A stretch of 64,000 nucleotides of DNA from Diplodia intermedia (GCA_021495925.1 JAKEKT010000117.1:33189-97188), one strand, 5' to 3'; shown: positions 53,166 through 64,000, numbered from the stretch's first letter. The notes: generated by a model not told the origin, from the sequence alone. Numbers and translations: made by a program.

Positions 53166-54696
53166 CTATCCCGATGGGTCGTGCACGTCATCTTGTCCAG
53201 AAACCACGCCAGTGACGGGGGGGTCAAGCGAGCCAACCACCTTCTCATCCTGTTGTCTATCGGCGGGATTGAATGCGTACCTGGCTAGCTTGGCCATCTT
53301 CTCCTCCGGGCTCATCTCGCTATCAGAGTAGACAAGCTTGACGTCCTTCTTGGCCTTGGGCGCCTCCTCTTCCTTCTTCGCACGCTCAGTCTCAGCAGTC
53401 TTGGCCGCTTCGCTCGGCTTCCCTGCGCTGGCAATGAGGTCATCAACAGACTGCTCCAGACCGGGGAACGAGCTCTGCGAAACTTGCGCAGCATGACCGT
53501 TGGCCTGAGTGGACCCATTGTGACCGAGCGGACCGGCAACCGAAGGCGGGACGTGTCCCTGGTGCATTTGCTGCAACTGGTACTGGTTGACCTGCGGAGC
53601 ACCGAAAGCCGGCCGCTGCGGCAGACCAGGCGCAGCAGGCAAACTTCCCTGCCTGGGCGGAGGGTGACCGTTGTTCGGCGGAGTGCGGCTGGGAGGCAGA
53701 TGTGCGCCGTAGGGCATTGCCGCCGCTGGCGAGCCCGAGCCTTGTTGACGAGGTGGACCGCCTTGGAAAGGAGGCTGAAACGGCTGAGCCCCGGGTTGGG
53801 CAAAAGGCTGGCCTGGGAAGGGGGAAGATGCGTTAGGGCTGAATGGCTGAGCCCCATAGCCGGGCTGCTGCGGGAAAGACTGAGGTGGGTAAGCCTGTGG
53901 CGGGGAGTAACCGGGCTGACCGTAAGGCTGCGCGTACGCGACTTGAGCAGGATTGGCAGGAGGGCTCGAGAAGGAAATCTGCTGCTGGGGATACTGCGGA
54001 GCAACCGGCTACGAGGCGTTGATCGGTCAGTGTCCGCGCGATTTTCAAGGCACATACGGCGCTCAGAGAGAGTTGCGGGGGACTCACAAAAGCTGTAGGA
54101 CTCTGAGCTATGGCCGGGCTCTGGCCACCCTGTCCCATAGGAGTAACGTCTCCACTGCTCCCCCCAGCTGCCTCCTGAGCTTTCTTTGCCTTGTGAGCGG
54201 CCAGGCGGGCCTTCAGATCCTCCTTCGTCTCGACCTTCGGCTTTTTGGGCGGCTGGCCGCCAGCGGTGGGTGTAGCGCCGGGCGGGGGGTTACCGGTGGC
54301 GGCGCGGCGCTCAGCCTGCTGCTCGTAGAACTGCTGAAGGACGCGCTGTTGGTGGGATTGCATGACATCTTCGGGGACACCTTCCATGCCAAAGATTTCG
54401 TAGTCGAGGCCCTGGCGATTGGGCAGCGCATTTTCAACCTGGGTGAGGGTCTCCTTGTGCACCTGCGTCATATGGACGTTGAGGCCTACAATGCGTCAGT
54501 TTAACCCACGAACGGGCGGGGTGAGCTCACCTCCTGCGGTATTTAGGCGACGACCGCATTTGTCGCACTTGAAGTGCTTTGCTTTCTGGTGGTTGATCAA
54601 GATCTTGAGGTCGTCGAAGTCGCGCTCGCAGTAGTAGCACCACGGACGGTTGAGGATCTCCTCGACGTCGGGGTGATTTCTCTTCTTCTTGCCCAT
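53166..54696 (-). CDS. BuGZ/ZNF207-like C2H2 zinc-finger protein
   Basis: Three exons (54696-54531, 54485-54088, 54008-53166) give 468 residues. The start MGKKKRNHPDVEEILNRPW is taken over an in-frame ATG five codons upstream because family members begin there. Two adjacent C2H2 fingers follow: C20-x2-C23/H36-x4-H41 and C44-x2-C47/H60-x4-H65. The phrases CDKCGRRLNTAGG, LNVHMTQVHKETL and DYEIFGMEGVPEDVM match the metazoan BuGZ protein, which binds Bub3 and spliceosomal factors and undergoes phase separation at spindles. The 45-base first intron splits the second finger; the other intron is 79 bases. A long Pro/Gln/Gly/Tyr-rich disordered region precedes a conserved C-terminal EMSPEEKMAKLARYAF motif. 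The fungal role is presumably splicing or mitotic, by analogy only. Confidence 0.9.
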
Positions 54697-56105
54697 GGTG
54701 TCGGCGCGCACGCAGGTGGGAGGAGTAGAAGCGGGGGGCTGAGGCGACGCGAGTTGGCGATGCGAAGTTGTCGAGGCACAAGCGGAGCGGATGGGAGGGT
54801 CGCAGCGCGTGGTCGACGGTCAAGGTCGAGGGTTGCGGCTTGGCAAAGCTACAAAGAGAATGACGGAACCCGGCTGAGTCAGCTGCGCACTAGCGGACAT
54901 TAGCGCGAATGCCGCCTCGCGTTTTTTCTCACCGCATCCCGCATCACGCCCTGCTGCCTCATCTTTTCACAGCACAGCAGCGACGTCGCCCAGGCACCTC
55001 GAATCTCCGCTCGTTGACCGGCTCCCATGGTGCAAATGGCGCACCAAATGAGTCTTCGGCCGGCTGCTCATTTCTTGCCTGCGCTGTACTGCTGACAATA
55101 TCCCCGGCGACCTTTCACATACATAGAACACGCAACTGTATTACCGGCTACTTGCTCCTTTTGGAGTCGTCACAAGTCCTCTCACGGGGAGCAGTCTGCT
55201 TTTGTCGCGTCTTGTGGCAAGGTAGATTGTGGGCTGGGACATACAGCTCTGCCTCGGCAGATCATTCAACGTTGCAAAATAGACAGGACCTTCATAGTTC
55301 TCACTTCTTGCTCTCCAGAGAACCCCTACAGCAAGTGGGACTCCTTGTGACCAACATCACTTAGTCGGTATGATAAATATGAAAAGATGACGCTTAATCC
55401 AATCCTTCCGTTGCAACCCATTCGTGCTGTCTTCCACACCCAGCTTGCACAATCAATCAACCACAAGAAATTTAAGAGAACATTTTCTCCATGGATGAGT
55501 AAAGAGTATGTACGTATGTTGGGCCCCAAGGCCTGAAGTTGTTACACAGGGAACGTCGCACCGTCTGTTCATGCCTCAAACACGACCAGCCCCCAAATCC
55601 CCACGCGGTACCCAAATCTCGGGCACCCAAGCGCACACCCAAGCCCCTCCTTTATCGAAACGCCGGTGAAAATGAAATGCCATGCTCGCTTTGCTTGCTG
55701 TGTCTGTTGACGGTTCGTGGAAAGAATAAATCCGACCTCTTGCCAAAATAGAAATCAACTGCCGTTTGGTATCAGATGCCTTCGCAAACAATGTCTCCCA
55801 GGGGGACAAACAGAGAGCGAGAATAGAAGAGAAACATATGAGAAACATAAAGGAAAGATTAATCATGGGAAAGAACACTCAACGAAAAGGGGGGCGACGC
55901 TTGCTGTTGCCACAAAACAAACCGTAAAGGCCATTCATGATCCATCGTGCCGTCATCATAGTTGCCTCGTAGGCTACATTAGAGGCGCTCGTCGTTATCG
56001 TATCAGTCGTCCTTTGGCTCTCGCGATTCCGAGGCCTCACCGCTGCAACATTGCAAAAGGTCGATGCGTTCCATCAACAGCGGAAGATGGTCGAGCATCA
56101 ACTGG
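54697..56105. other. Spacer BuGZ / DUF7514 gene
   Basis: BuGZ promoter on the left, 3' region of the next minus-strand gene on the right. No gene or repeat identified. Confidence 0.5.
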
Positions 56106-58181
56106 TTAATACCGTCCGTCAACCGGATACCTCCGCCCACCCACTCCATCCAACGCACCTCCGGCGACGCCCTGCACGTACCTGTGCCCGCTGGCTCTGT
56201 CTCTTCGCGTGGGATCTCTGAAATCCCGTTCCACACTACTGTTTCTGCTACCGGCCCAGCGTGGCGATGCACTACCGGGGTAGCGTACGCTCTGAGCCCT
56301 CACCGGCAGTGGCAGGCGATCTGCACCTGTTGCCGAAGGGCCGCGTGGGGGATAGCTAGGGCGTCGAGTATGGTCGGTGTAGTATGCGGAGCGGGGAAAT
56401 TGCGCGGCTTGGAGCGGGCTGCCTTGCATAGGGGCAGTGGGGACGCTGGGGCCGTTTGGACCCAACTGCGTGGGCGGAGGTTGGAGGTGTGCTACTTGAG
56501 TTGCGAATAGCGGCTCGGTCGTTGGCTTGAACCCACTAGGGCTGGGCCGTGAAGAGTTACGACCGCCACCTCCTAAAGCCGAGAGGTTGGTTCCTGAATA
56601 TGTCTTGATTGGGGGTGGGGTCCGTGGTGTGGCAGAGGCAGCGGGGACAAATTGCTCCCGAGCATCGCGGACCTCACGCGGATTTGGGCGCGCGTTTTCC
56701 CTCTCCGGACGCTCATGGTCCCGGCCACGGTCATGGCTATGATGCTCACGTTCGCGTGGACTGTCTCTTTCAGCTCGCTCCCTATGATCCTTGGGAGCAC
56801 GGAGCGGGGGATCGGAGTCTGTGCGCCTGTGCGGATTTGATATACGCGTGTGCGGATAAGCGCCATGGTTGTTGTGGCTATATCTCCTGCCATGAATATA
56901 ATCGCCGTATGGTGGGAAGTATTCACGCGGCGAGGAAGGTGGAGAGTGACTGCGGCGATGGCGAAGCGGGACGTGATGATTTTGGCGTGTTCTGTGGTCT
57001 CCTGGCAGACGCTCAGAAGACCGCGGCAGATCCTCAGAGTCGGAAGAACTGTCGCTCTGGTATGTGCGGAAAGTGGCTTTTCGTGGACCATTTCTTGGTT
57101 TATGAGAGGGTTGTGGTTTGGGGCTTGAAGATGCGTGGACGTGATGCGCATACCTCGGGGGCGGTCCTGTAGGGGTAGGTTCCGCGTCATCATCGTAATC
57201 GGCTGCTGCATCTTCTGAATACGGAGAGGTGCTCTTCCGGCGCTTTTCGTACTTGTCAGCTTTGCCGCCCCAAGGCGTCCAGATGTGGCGGCTTATGCTG
57301 TTGGCGACCAGCCGGCCGCGGTCTTGCACAAACTCGCGCGGAGACCGGGCCTTGTAGTCAGCGCGTGAGAAGCGGCGGATGATGGTAGGACGACCGCCGC
57401 GATCACGGTACAGCGGGTCGCGGAAGTACGCAGCAGCGCCGGTGCGCTCGTCGGCCGAGTGCTCGTCGGTGGACCCGTCGCTGTCAAAGCGATCCCCGGC
57501 GTCACCAGGCCGTCCCGGCCGGCGCGCGCGAGTGCGCTGCTGCTGTTCCTCGGCTTCGCACTCCTCACGCAAGCGGGTCGACACACTCTCGTACCAGCGC
57601 AGCATGTCCTCGTCGGGCCTGTCTGGAAAAGACTCCTTGGGCAGCAGTTTGGGAAACACTTGGCCGGTGCTTGGATCTACGATGTCGAACTTTTCGACCG
57701 CACCCTGCAGGAACGGCACATGCTCGTCTGGGCCGAGCAGCAGCTGGATGGTCTGCCATGTTATGAAGCCCTTGCGCTTGAGCGCGGGTATGGTTGGAAT
57801 CGTGTACCCGTCGGCCTCCCGGCCTGGCTGCAGCGAGTGCAGGCATCCCAGCGACTTGTAGATGAATGCAACCGAGGGGGCGGGGGTCTCGACAAAGAGG
57901 ACGTCATAGTCGCCGCCGACGGCCTTGTAGAAGCCAGCGAGCTGGGTGGGCGTGATGTCGGCGCAGTCCTCGGTGGGCCCGAAGTGGCCGGCCTGGCATC
58001 TATTGGTCAGTTCGCGGTGCGCGGCAAGCAAAGGGCGAGGACGCACCACGTAGATTGCTATGCCGGCGAGCAGGCGGTTGAGCAGGTCGGTGCCGCGCTT
58101 GTCGGGCCTGAAGAGGTAGCCCCAGAACTGCTGCGCTTCTTTGGTGGCGGCGTCCGGGGAGGTCGAGGAGTTGTCAGCCAT
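56106..58181 (-). CDS. DUF7514-like fungal protein with disordered Arg/Ser/Pro-rich tail
   Basis: Two exons (58181-58047 and 57992-56106) give 673 residues. The start is the ATG at MADNSSTSPDAATKEAQ; the frame stays open for 108 codons upstream but that part is Pro/Ala-rich leader. The N-terminal globular domain (about residues 15-200) begins FWGYLFRPDKRGTDLLNRLL. It continues through AGHFGPTEDCADITPTQLAGFYKAVGGDYD, split by a 54-base, stop-free, frame-neutral intron, and includes a segment ending in EKFDIVDPSTG. This matches the fungal domain I remember as DUF7514. The remaining 450 residues are low complexity with many RS, RD and SP motifs, probably phosphorylated and disordered. No function is established. 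Confidence 0.8.
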   Translation of the reverse strand: MADNSSTSPDAATKEAQQFWGYLFRPDKRGTDLLNRLLAGIAIYVVRPRPLLAAHRELTNRCQAGHFGPTEDCADITPTQLAGFYKAVGGDYDVLFVETPAPSVAFIYKSLGCLHSLQPGREADGYTIPTIPALKRKGFITWQTIQLLLGPDEHVPFLQGAVEKFDIVDPSTGQVFPKLLPKESFPDRPDEDMLRWYESVSTRLREECEAEEQQQRTRARRPGRPGDAGDRFDSDGSTDEHSADERTGAAAYFRDPLYRDRGGRPTIIRRFSRADYKARSPREFVQDRGRLVANSISRHIWTPWGGKADKYEKRRKSTSPYSEDAAADYDDDAEPTPTGPPPRYAHHVHASSSPKPQPSHKPRNGPRKATFRTYQSDSSSDSEDLPRSSERLPGDHRTRQNHHVPLRHRRSHSPPSSPREYFPPYGDYIHGRRYSHNNHGAYPHTRISNPHRRTDSDPPLRAPKDHRERAERDSPREREHHSHDRGRDHERPERENARPNPREVRDAREQFVPAASATPRTPPPIKTYSGTNLSALGGGGRNSSRPSPSGFKPTTEPLFATQVAHLQPPPTQLGPNGPSVPTAPMQGSPLQAAQFPRSAYYTDHTRRPSYPPRGPSATGADRLPLPVRAQSVRYPGSASPRWAGSRNSSVERDFRDPTRRDRASGHRYVQGVAGGALDGVGGRRYPVDGRY

Positions 58182-58891
58182 GCCGACGCAGTCGCATGCA
58201 TCCACGCGGCAGAGCGCATGTAGGAGTGAAGGTACACGGTAGGCTGGGAGGCGGCGCTGGGGAGGTGGTTGACCCCGGGCTGCAAGGGCCGCTCGGCGCG
58301 CTGGAGACGAGGCGCGTGGGGCGATCAGCGGGTCGCGGTCAATCGCGCGGAGGAGGGCTGGCTCCGCGTGCGCTGCTGGCGCTGGACGCTGGACGTGAGC
58401 GGGCTTTGGGCGCTGGCCGCCGTTTATAGGGCTTACCGGCTGCCAGCCCTCGCTCGCACTCGCACCCCCGATTGCGCCGCCCCCCATCACCTGCATTCTC
58501 GACATTCCGGCGCCTGCCTACTTGCCTGGGTTCTGCCTGCGCGCGTCTGCGTCACCTCGGGCCACTGAGCCACGGCCACGATGACTGAGCCGCTCAGCCG
58601 CAGCATCCCACATCCCACCCTTCAAGGCCTCCACCCGCCCCAGCCCCACTGACATCACCGCGGCCCGCCCCGCCTTCTCCCCACGCTCCACCGCATGCGC
58701 ATGCACTCAACCACGCCTCACACACGCGTTGCACACTGGCCTTGCCGTTCATCATGCTTCTATTAAAATGCGCACTAAGTAAAAAAAAAAGGCATTTGCC
58801 GTGATGTACTCCCGTCTGCATGCCATATGCAGCGTCTCTCATTCCACTTTACGTGGCCCAATCCTCTGTTTGTTTTTACACCGCTCGCCCT
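58182..58891. other. Spacer DUF7514 gene / UGP gene
   Basis: Promoter of the DUF7514 gene and 3' region of the UGP gene (A-run at about 58780-58789). No gene seen. Confidence 0.5.
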
Positions 58892-61182
58892 CTAGTGCTC
58901 CAGCAGGCGCAAGCTACCCTGGACGACCACGTTCTCCAGGATCGATCCCGGGGGAACGTCGATCGTCTGGCCCTCCGTCGCCACAATGATGACGGTGCCC
59001 TTCAGCGTGACGCCACGGCCGAGGTTAACCGCACCAGTGATCGTCAGGTGGTCAAGCTCGACAATCTTGGGGATCGAAGGAATGCGGGACTGGAAGCTCG
59101 ACACCTTCTTGAAGTCCGAGCCGAGCTTGATAAGAGGCGCAGGGCCGAAGCGGTTGGGGTCCATGACAAGCTGACCGTGCTGCAGCGTGTACAGGTCCGA
59201 CTTGACCAGCATGAGGTCAGAGCACGTCTTGACCGGCAGGAAGCGCCTCCGGGGAACGTTCACACCGTGAGCGTTGTTGAAGTGGCGGATGGCAGCACCG
59301 ACCGCCGTCTCGAGCTGGAGCACCGACAGGTCGGCCTCGCCCTTCTTGTCGGCCGGAATGCTCTTGCCGTTGGGGATGATCTCCATGGCGAGCTCATTGT
59401 TCTCAACAACACGCTTGACCGCCTTGAGGTTGAGCCAGATGTTGTTGGTGTTGAAGTACTTGAACTTCTTGATCGACTTGAACTCGTTGACGTGCTCCTT
59501 GGGCACCTGAGCGATTTCAAGGAGACGGACCTCGCCCTCGTAGTCGATGATGGTACCACCCTTAACATCGGCCTTGGTCTTGTCCGTCAACTCCATAATG
59601 TACTCAGCGTCCGTCTCAACCATGTGCTGCAGGATGCGCAGGTCGACGACGGCGCCGAGGTTGTCGGCGTTGGACAGGAAGATGATCTCGATGCCGCGGT
59701 CGATCAGCTTGTCGAGGATGCCCGAGTTGTACATCGACTCGAAAACGTCACCGTGGCCCGGAGGGTACCAGTCGGAGATCTGAGAGTCGGCCGACTTGGG
59801 AGCCGGAAGGAGCGAGTCCTTGAGCACACGGGGGTACTTGGACTGGTTGAAGGTCATGATGTCGATGTTGTGGCCCTCATACTTCTTGATGATGTTGGCA
59901 GTGTCGGAATCCGTGTTGAACGAGTTCATGAGAACGAAAGGAACGTTCACATCATAAGTCCTGTTCAGGTACTCGATCTGACGGACCGACAGGTCAAGGA
60001 AAGACATGCCATCACGAACTTCGATGACGGACTTGGGGCCAACGCAACCCATGGAGGTACCAAGACCACCGTTGAGCTTGACAACGGCGAGCTTCTTGAG
60101 GAACTCGACAGACTCGGTGTTGGGCAGGTCAGAGTAGCTGACAACCTGCTCGGGCTTCGGGGGAGCGATGCGAGACCACTCAATCGCGTTGCCCTTGGCC
60201 TTGTCGTTCAGGTAGCGACGGAAGAGGGCAAAGAAGTTGTCCATCTCCGTCTCGAACCGCTGTTGCCGACCGAGTCACTATCTTGCTCGCTTGTGTGGCA
60301 TAGTGTTGGACATACCTGCTTCTCGGCGGGGTCCTTGACGGTATCGGCGAGGTTGTTCAGGGCATTGCGCATCTGCGAGGCAGCGACAGACGTCGAGGTG
60401 TTCTCGAAAGCCTTATCGTCAGTAGTATTAGCATCTTCAGACAAGTGAGTAGACGACACGGTGCCAGCAGCGAGTCCGATTTCAGCGTATGCAGTCCCGA
60501 GGTGTGGTGCAGCGATGGCCGCTCGAGGCGTCACAGGATGGCATGAAGCCGCTGTTTGGCAACATGATCCTGGACTAAACCATCGACGGCCAGCCCAAAA
60601 CAGCAGGGATAGGGGCTTGTTTCCAGGGGACTTCCACGGAAAAAGTGGGGCTCAGGTGCTCGATCCATGCCCAGGGGGTGCTCGTGAACACCCAAAACAA
60701 GTTGGGTGTCCCGTCGGCTGGGCAGAGGCGCGCATCGCGAAGTTTCCATCGAATGCTGCCTCGTTCTGCCGCCCCTGTTGTCCAGACGCGAGCCGTCTGC
60801 GGTCGACGCCCCCACGACGACGCCTCGAGAACCGAAGGGCTTCGTCGTGCAAGCCACCGCTCCTGGATGGTGCAGATCGATGACGTGGGGCGATGGTGTT
60901 GAGGGGCTTCGGTGGTGAGGCCACTCGGCGGCCTGCTCGAGGGCTCTCGAACGACGGCCATCTGCCGTCGTTGCCGAACCCCATTGAGCGAAGCGGGTGC
61001 GAGAAGCGTCCCCGAGATGCCGAGAATGGGCGGCGAAGCGACTCGCTGCTGGACGGGGGCGATTTCTAGTGCAGATGACTTACCATGTGCGACTGGGTCT
61101 TGCCATGGTGCCTGCCGAAGCCATCCTCAGCGCTGCTGGGCTTGAGGTGGGAGGGAAGAGCGTCCTTGATGCGAGAGGCCAT
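58892..61182 (-). CDS. UGP1: UTP-glucose-1-phosphate uridylyltransferase (UDP-glucose pyrophosphorylase)
   Basis: The enzyme makes UDP-glucose for glucan, glycogen, trehalose and glycoprotein synthesis. Three exons (61182-61084, 60411-60316, 60259-58892) give 520 residues. Exon 1 encodes MASRIKDALPSHLKPSS ending GKTQSHM, and exon 2 encodes AFENTSTSVAASQMRNALNN. Both were placed by phase and by remembered Aspergillus UgpA sequence. The nucleotide-binding loop VVKLNGGLGTSMGCVGPKS is at about 125-142, and NSFNTDSDT, WYPPGHGDVF and FLSNADNLGA form the active site. The C-terminal left-handed beta-helix (DHLTITGAVNLGRGVTLKGT) completes the fold. Intron 1 is 672 bases, by far the longest in the window, with no obvious gene inside. 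The start codon lies only about 400 bases from RIP-mutated DNA. Confidence 0.95.
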
Positions 61183-61600
61183 TGTGATCGTGTTGTGAAG
61201 AGAAGGGTACGGTCAAAGTCTGCGGGCAGCGGGCGGGACAAGTCAGTTCGGCGTTTCAGGAGGAATGACGACAGGTCGAAGTGAGGGGAGGAGGGGGCGG
61301 GGCGTACTTGAGCGAGCGATTGGGAGAGGGATTGACAGAGCGGTCGCAGTGACGATCGGGCCTCCGCTGCAGGATGACTCAAGGTGATGCAAGAAGAGAA
61401 GAGGAGATGCAGAGAGGAGCGGAGGGGAAGTTGGCAGCTGGCCAGATATTGTACTCGCGGCGGGCGGTAGCGCCCGTGCGGGTGGGGCTTATGTAATGGT
61501 GGGGCCTATGCACCAATGTCTACGGTACGCGTCCTCGTCTGGAACGCATAAGCGAGCGAACGATTACTACTATATTAAGAAGCTATCTACGCTGCTTATA
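61183..61600. other. UGP promoter next to the RIP boundary
   Basis: GA-rich leader close to the start, then GC-rich DNA with normal CpA and TpG content until about 61.56 kb, where composition changes to TA-rich. No separate gene. Confidence 0.6.
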
Positions 61601-64000
61601 TAGTAGTAATCTAAGCTAATAAATAAGAGGCCGGTGGCGTACCATAATAGGCCACCTACCGTAAGAATAATAAATAATAAGAGATAACTAAGTAGATATC
61701 GTATCTACTTATTAGTAAGGCCGTATAGAGGTACTAATACCTTAGTCTAAACCGCGTGCTTTATATATAGACGCGTACGGCGCGTACGCCCGCGTTATAG
61801 CCTCGCGACTTTATTTATTACTATCTTACTACTACTACTATACTACTACTACTACTATTACTACTATCTTACTATCGCGCTTAATATACTATTATATTTA
61901 TTCTTATTAACGCGCTTACTACGTAGCGTCGTAGCTTATTAGCTACTATATCGAAAGAAGATATTCTCTAGAAGAATAGTAAGAATATAGAGTTTACGAA
62001 CTAAGAGATTTTAACTATATTTAAATAGTCGCTAGAAGTTCTTTAAGAGTTTAAGAAAGACTTACTTAATTATTATCGTATAGTCGATTAGAATATAAAT
62101 AACTAAGAAATCGTAAACCTTCGTACGCTTTCGAATAAGATTATATTAAACTAACTCTTTAACGACGTTATTAAAGTATAGAATAAGCGCTTTAAAATAA
62201 TATATAATCTCTTAATAAACGACTTAAAGCTTCGTATTATTTAGATTCTAAAGGCTAGAAAAAATCACGTAGAGAATAAGTAGAAGAAGAAGAAAAAGAA
62301 AAGAAAAAGAATAGCGAATAAGAATACTTCGTTAGTTAGAGCTTTAAAGAAGAGATAGACCGCTATCTTATATAAGTCTAGTAACGAGTTAGTTCTATAA
62401 AACGAAGCTAAACCGTCTTAAGATAAAACGTTAAACTTAAAACGTTATAAGAATAAATAGTAGAGGGCTACTAATCGAAACTAAGAAACGCTAATAAGTA
62501 GTAATACGGCCCTTAATTTATCTATAGTTAATACGTTTATCTAAAAGTTTATAACGTACGTTCTTTAGAAGTCTAATAAGGTCGATTAGACTATAAGATA
62601 GCTTATCTAACGCTATATTTATTTATTTATTTATTTATTTAGTTTAACGTCTCTCTAGAGTCTAGAACTATTAGAGATAAGGTCTCTTAAGAAGGCCCGC
62701 TTCTATCTATATATCTAAATATATATATGCCGGAGGGGGTTCTAGAAGAGTACTAGAAACGATATGCTTAAAAGCTTAAAGAAGAGTAGAGAGCGTAGAT
62801 AAGATAAAGAAAAGATAAATAAAATAAAGCGAGAGCTTAGAAACTAATAAAAATAAAGATAAAAAGTAAAGTAAGTAAGCTCTCTTCTTAGAGAGAGCCT
62901 CTCTAGCTAGTTAGATTCGTTTAGCTTTCTTCTATCTAAGATCGATACTTACTTACTATTTATTATAACTAGCCGAAGTATTACTACTAGCGAACTAGCT
63001 ACATAATCCTACTTCTAAATTTAGAAATCTAAAAAAGAGCTCTAAATAGAGGTTACTCGACTAAGAATTAAACCTCGGCTTTTTAGCCTCGTTAGCTTAG
63101 TTACTAACTATACTAGGCAGCCGTAGATACTAGTAGAAACGGCTACTTAAGCTTAAATACCCGCTATTTAGCCGTTTTTCTTCGGTTCTCGCCCGTTTCT
63201 ACTCTAAATCGAAAGCGGCGAGGGCGCCGAGAATAAGAAGAAGTAGAAGAAGAGAATAGAAGAAAGAAATAAGTATAAACGAGCGTCTAGTAGTACGTAT
63301 TTAGACCTCGTTAGATAAGTCGTTTAATTACTATCGCCTAGTAGTAATCTTTATTTATTCTAAGAACTTAGCCGTTAGGCTAGTCCCTAGAGTTAAGAAA
63401 AAGAGATTTAAAAGATCGAGTCGATACTTCTTAAGCCCGTCTTTTAAGAGAACCCGAGGGCCTCTATAAAGAGAGTAAGAGAGAAGTAGATAGCGTAATA
63501 TCTATCTAGTCGTACGGCTACATCTATACTAGTCGTTTTCGGCGTAATTAAGGCGATAAAGATAAGACTTAAAGTAGCCGTATTCGATCTTTAGTTAATA
63601 GAAGGCGAAGGCCGTTTCTCTAACTTTCGTAGAAGATTTAAGCCGCTATTCTATCTCTAAATCGAAGGTACGTTTATAGAGCGAGTTCGACGTCGATTTA
63701 AGCTTCGTTTTCTACTTCTCGTAGGTCTTTTACTTAACTTTACTTCGATAGAAGCTTAGAGAAGTAGAGGCTCTACTTAAAGAGTACTTCGTAGCTCTTT
63801 TCGCGAGCCGATTAGCGTACTTATTATCTAGAATGTTCTCGTGGCCGAGATATTATTCTAGAGAGACGGTATTCTCTCTAGCTCTTAGCGTTTTAGCTAA
63901 TCTAATAGCCCGAATTTACTATACTTACTCGGGCGTATTAGCGGGCTTACTTAGCCTAAGAATCGCGGCCTAGTTATCCGCGTAGATTCTTATATCTTTA
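61601..64000. mobile_element. RIP-saturated repeat or transposon relic
   Basis: TA-rich DNA in which CpA and TpG are almost absent while CpG, CpC and CpT remain. By eye I count about four CA and four TG in 61781-64000, where a few hundred would be expected. This is the pattern of fungal RIP acting on both strands of a repeated sequence at CpA. Every in-frame stop is TAA or TAG. In one plus-strand frame (about 61921-62560) those stops could each come from CAA or CAG; the frame includes a Lys/Arg-rich tract at 62284-62317, so a former transposon ORF is plausible. Element class is not identified, and I see no terminal repeats inside the window. The element runs off the right edge. Confidence 0.8.
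62617..62641. repeat. (TTTA)n tetranucleotide repeat
   Basis: About six ATTT units within the RIP-mutated block; a shorter imperfect (TAC)n run lies at about 61827-61862. Confidence 0.85.

Noticed and set aside
58820..60448. 542-codon plus-strand frame
   Set aside because: Antisense shadow of UDP-glucose pyrophosphorylase.
63080..63150. tRNA-like A-box (TAGCTTAGTTA) in the RIP block
   Set aside because: No B-box, no acceptor stem pairing and no anticodon arm; chance in TA-rich DNA.

Overview
The window is nuclear DNA of a filamentous ascomycete (Pezizomycotina). Supporting signs are GC-rich coding regions with GC-rich third codon positions, short introns (mostly 45-150 bases) with GTRNGT-type donors and a CTRAC branch site, fungus-typical families (tricalbin, ENA-type P-ATPase, GH76 mannanase, a DUF7514-like protein), and a right-hand end (about 61.6-64.0 kb) almost stripped of CpA and TpG, the signature of repeat-induced point mutation (RIP). 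Class is not determined; Dothideomycetes would fit the sharp gene/RIP boundary but this is a guess. I saw no rRNA, tRNA or CRISPR array.

Layout. 0-2.3 kb: 3' part of PEX2 (+) facing a small basic hypothetical gene (-). 2.3-5.0 kb: a divergent 6-phosphogluconate-dehydrogenase-like gene (-), an 83-base tandem repeat and a U2 spliceosomal snRNA gene (+). 7.6-10.1 kb: glutamate-carboxypeptidase-II-like M28 peptidase (-). 12.3-17.2 kb: seven-exon tricalbin (-). 18.9-21.2 kb: AAA ATPase (-). 23.0-26.1 kb: three small plus-strand housekeeping genes, APRT, RidA/YjgF (with a 14-base microexon) and Y14/RBM8A. 27.6-29.7 kb: GH76 mannanase (+). 31.1-33.8 kb: conserved coiled-coil protein (-) with a probable frame break near its C-terminus. 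33.8-37.2 kb: gene-poor, partly AT-rich spacer. 37.2-38.4 kb: secreted Cys-rich protein (-). 41.0-44.6 kb: ENA-type cation ATPase (-). 45.5-46.2 kb: VPS60/CHMP5 (-), sharing a divergent promoter with a SIT4-associated SAPS protein (+, 47.0-49.9 kb). 50.2-51.0 kb: polyQ/polyAsp protein. 53.2-54.7 kb: BuGZ/ZNF207-like zinc finger. 56.1-58.2 kb: DUF7514-like protein. 58.9-61.2 kb: UDP-glucose pyrophosphorylase (-). 61.6 kb to the end: RIP-saturated repeat relic.

The genes are mostly unrelated core functions (peroxisome import, ER-plasma membrane tethering, ESCRT, ion export, purine salvage, cell-wall precursor supply, splicing/EJC), and there is no biosynthetic cluster. The two most interesting signals are the U2 snRNA gene, whose bases immediately after the GUAG branch-site core differ from the near-universal sequence while its stems remain intact, and the 6PGDH-like enzyme, which keeps the catalytic residues but has lost several phosphate- and NADP-binding residues.

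Exon boundaries were set by hand from donor, branch and acceptor sequences plus reading-frame continuity and remembered family sequences. Domain and residue positions marked 'about' are approximate.
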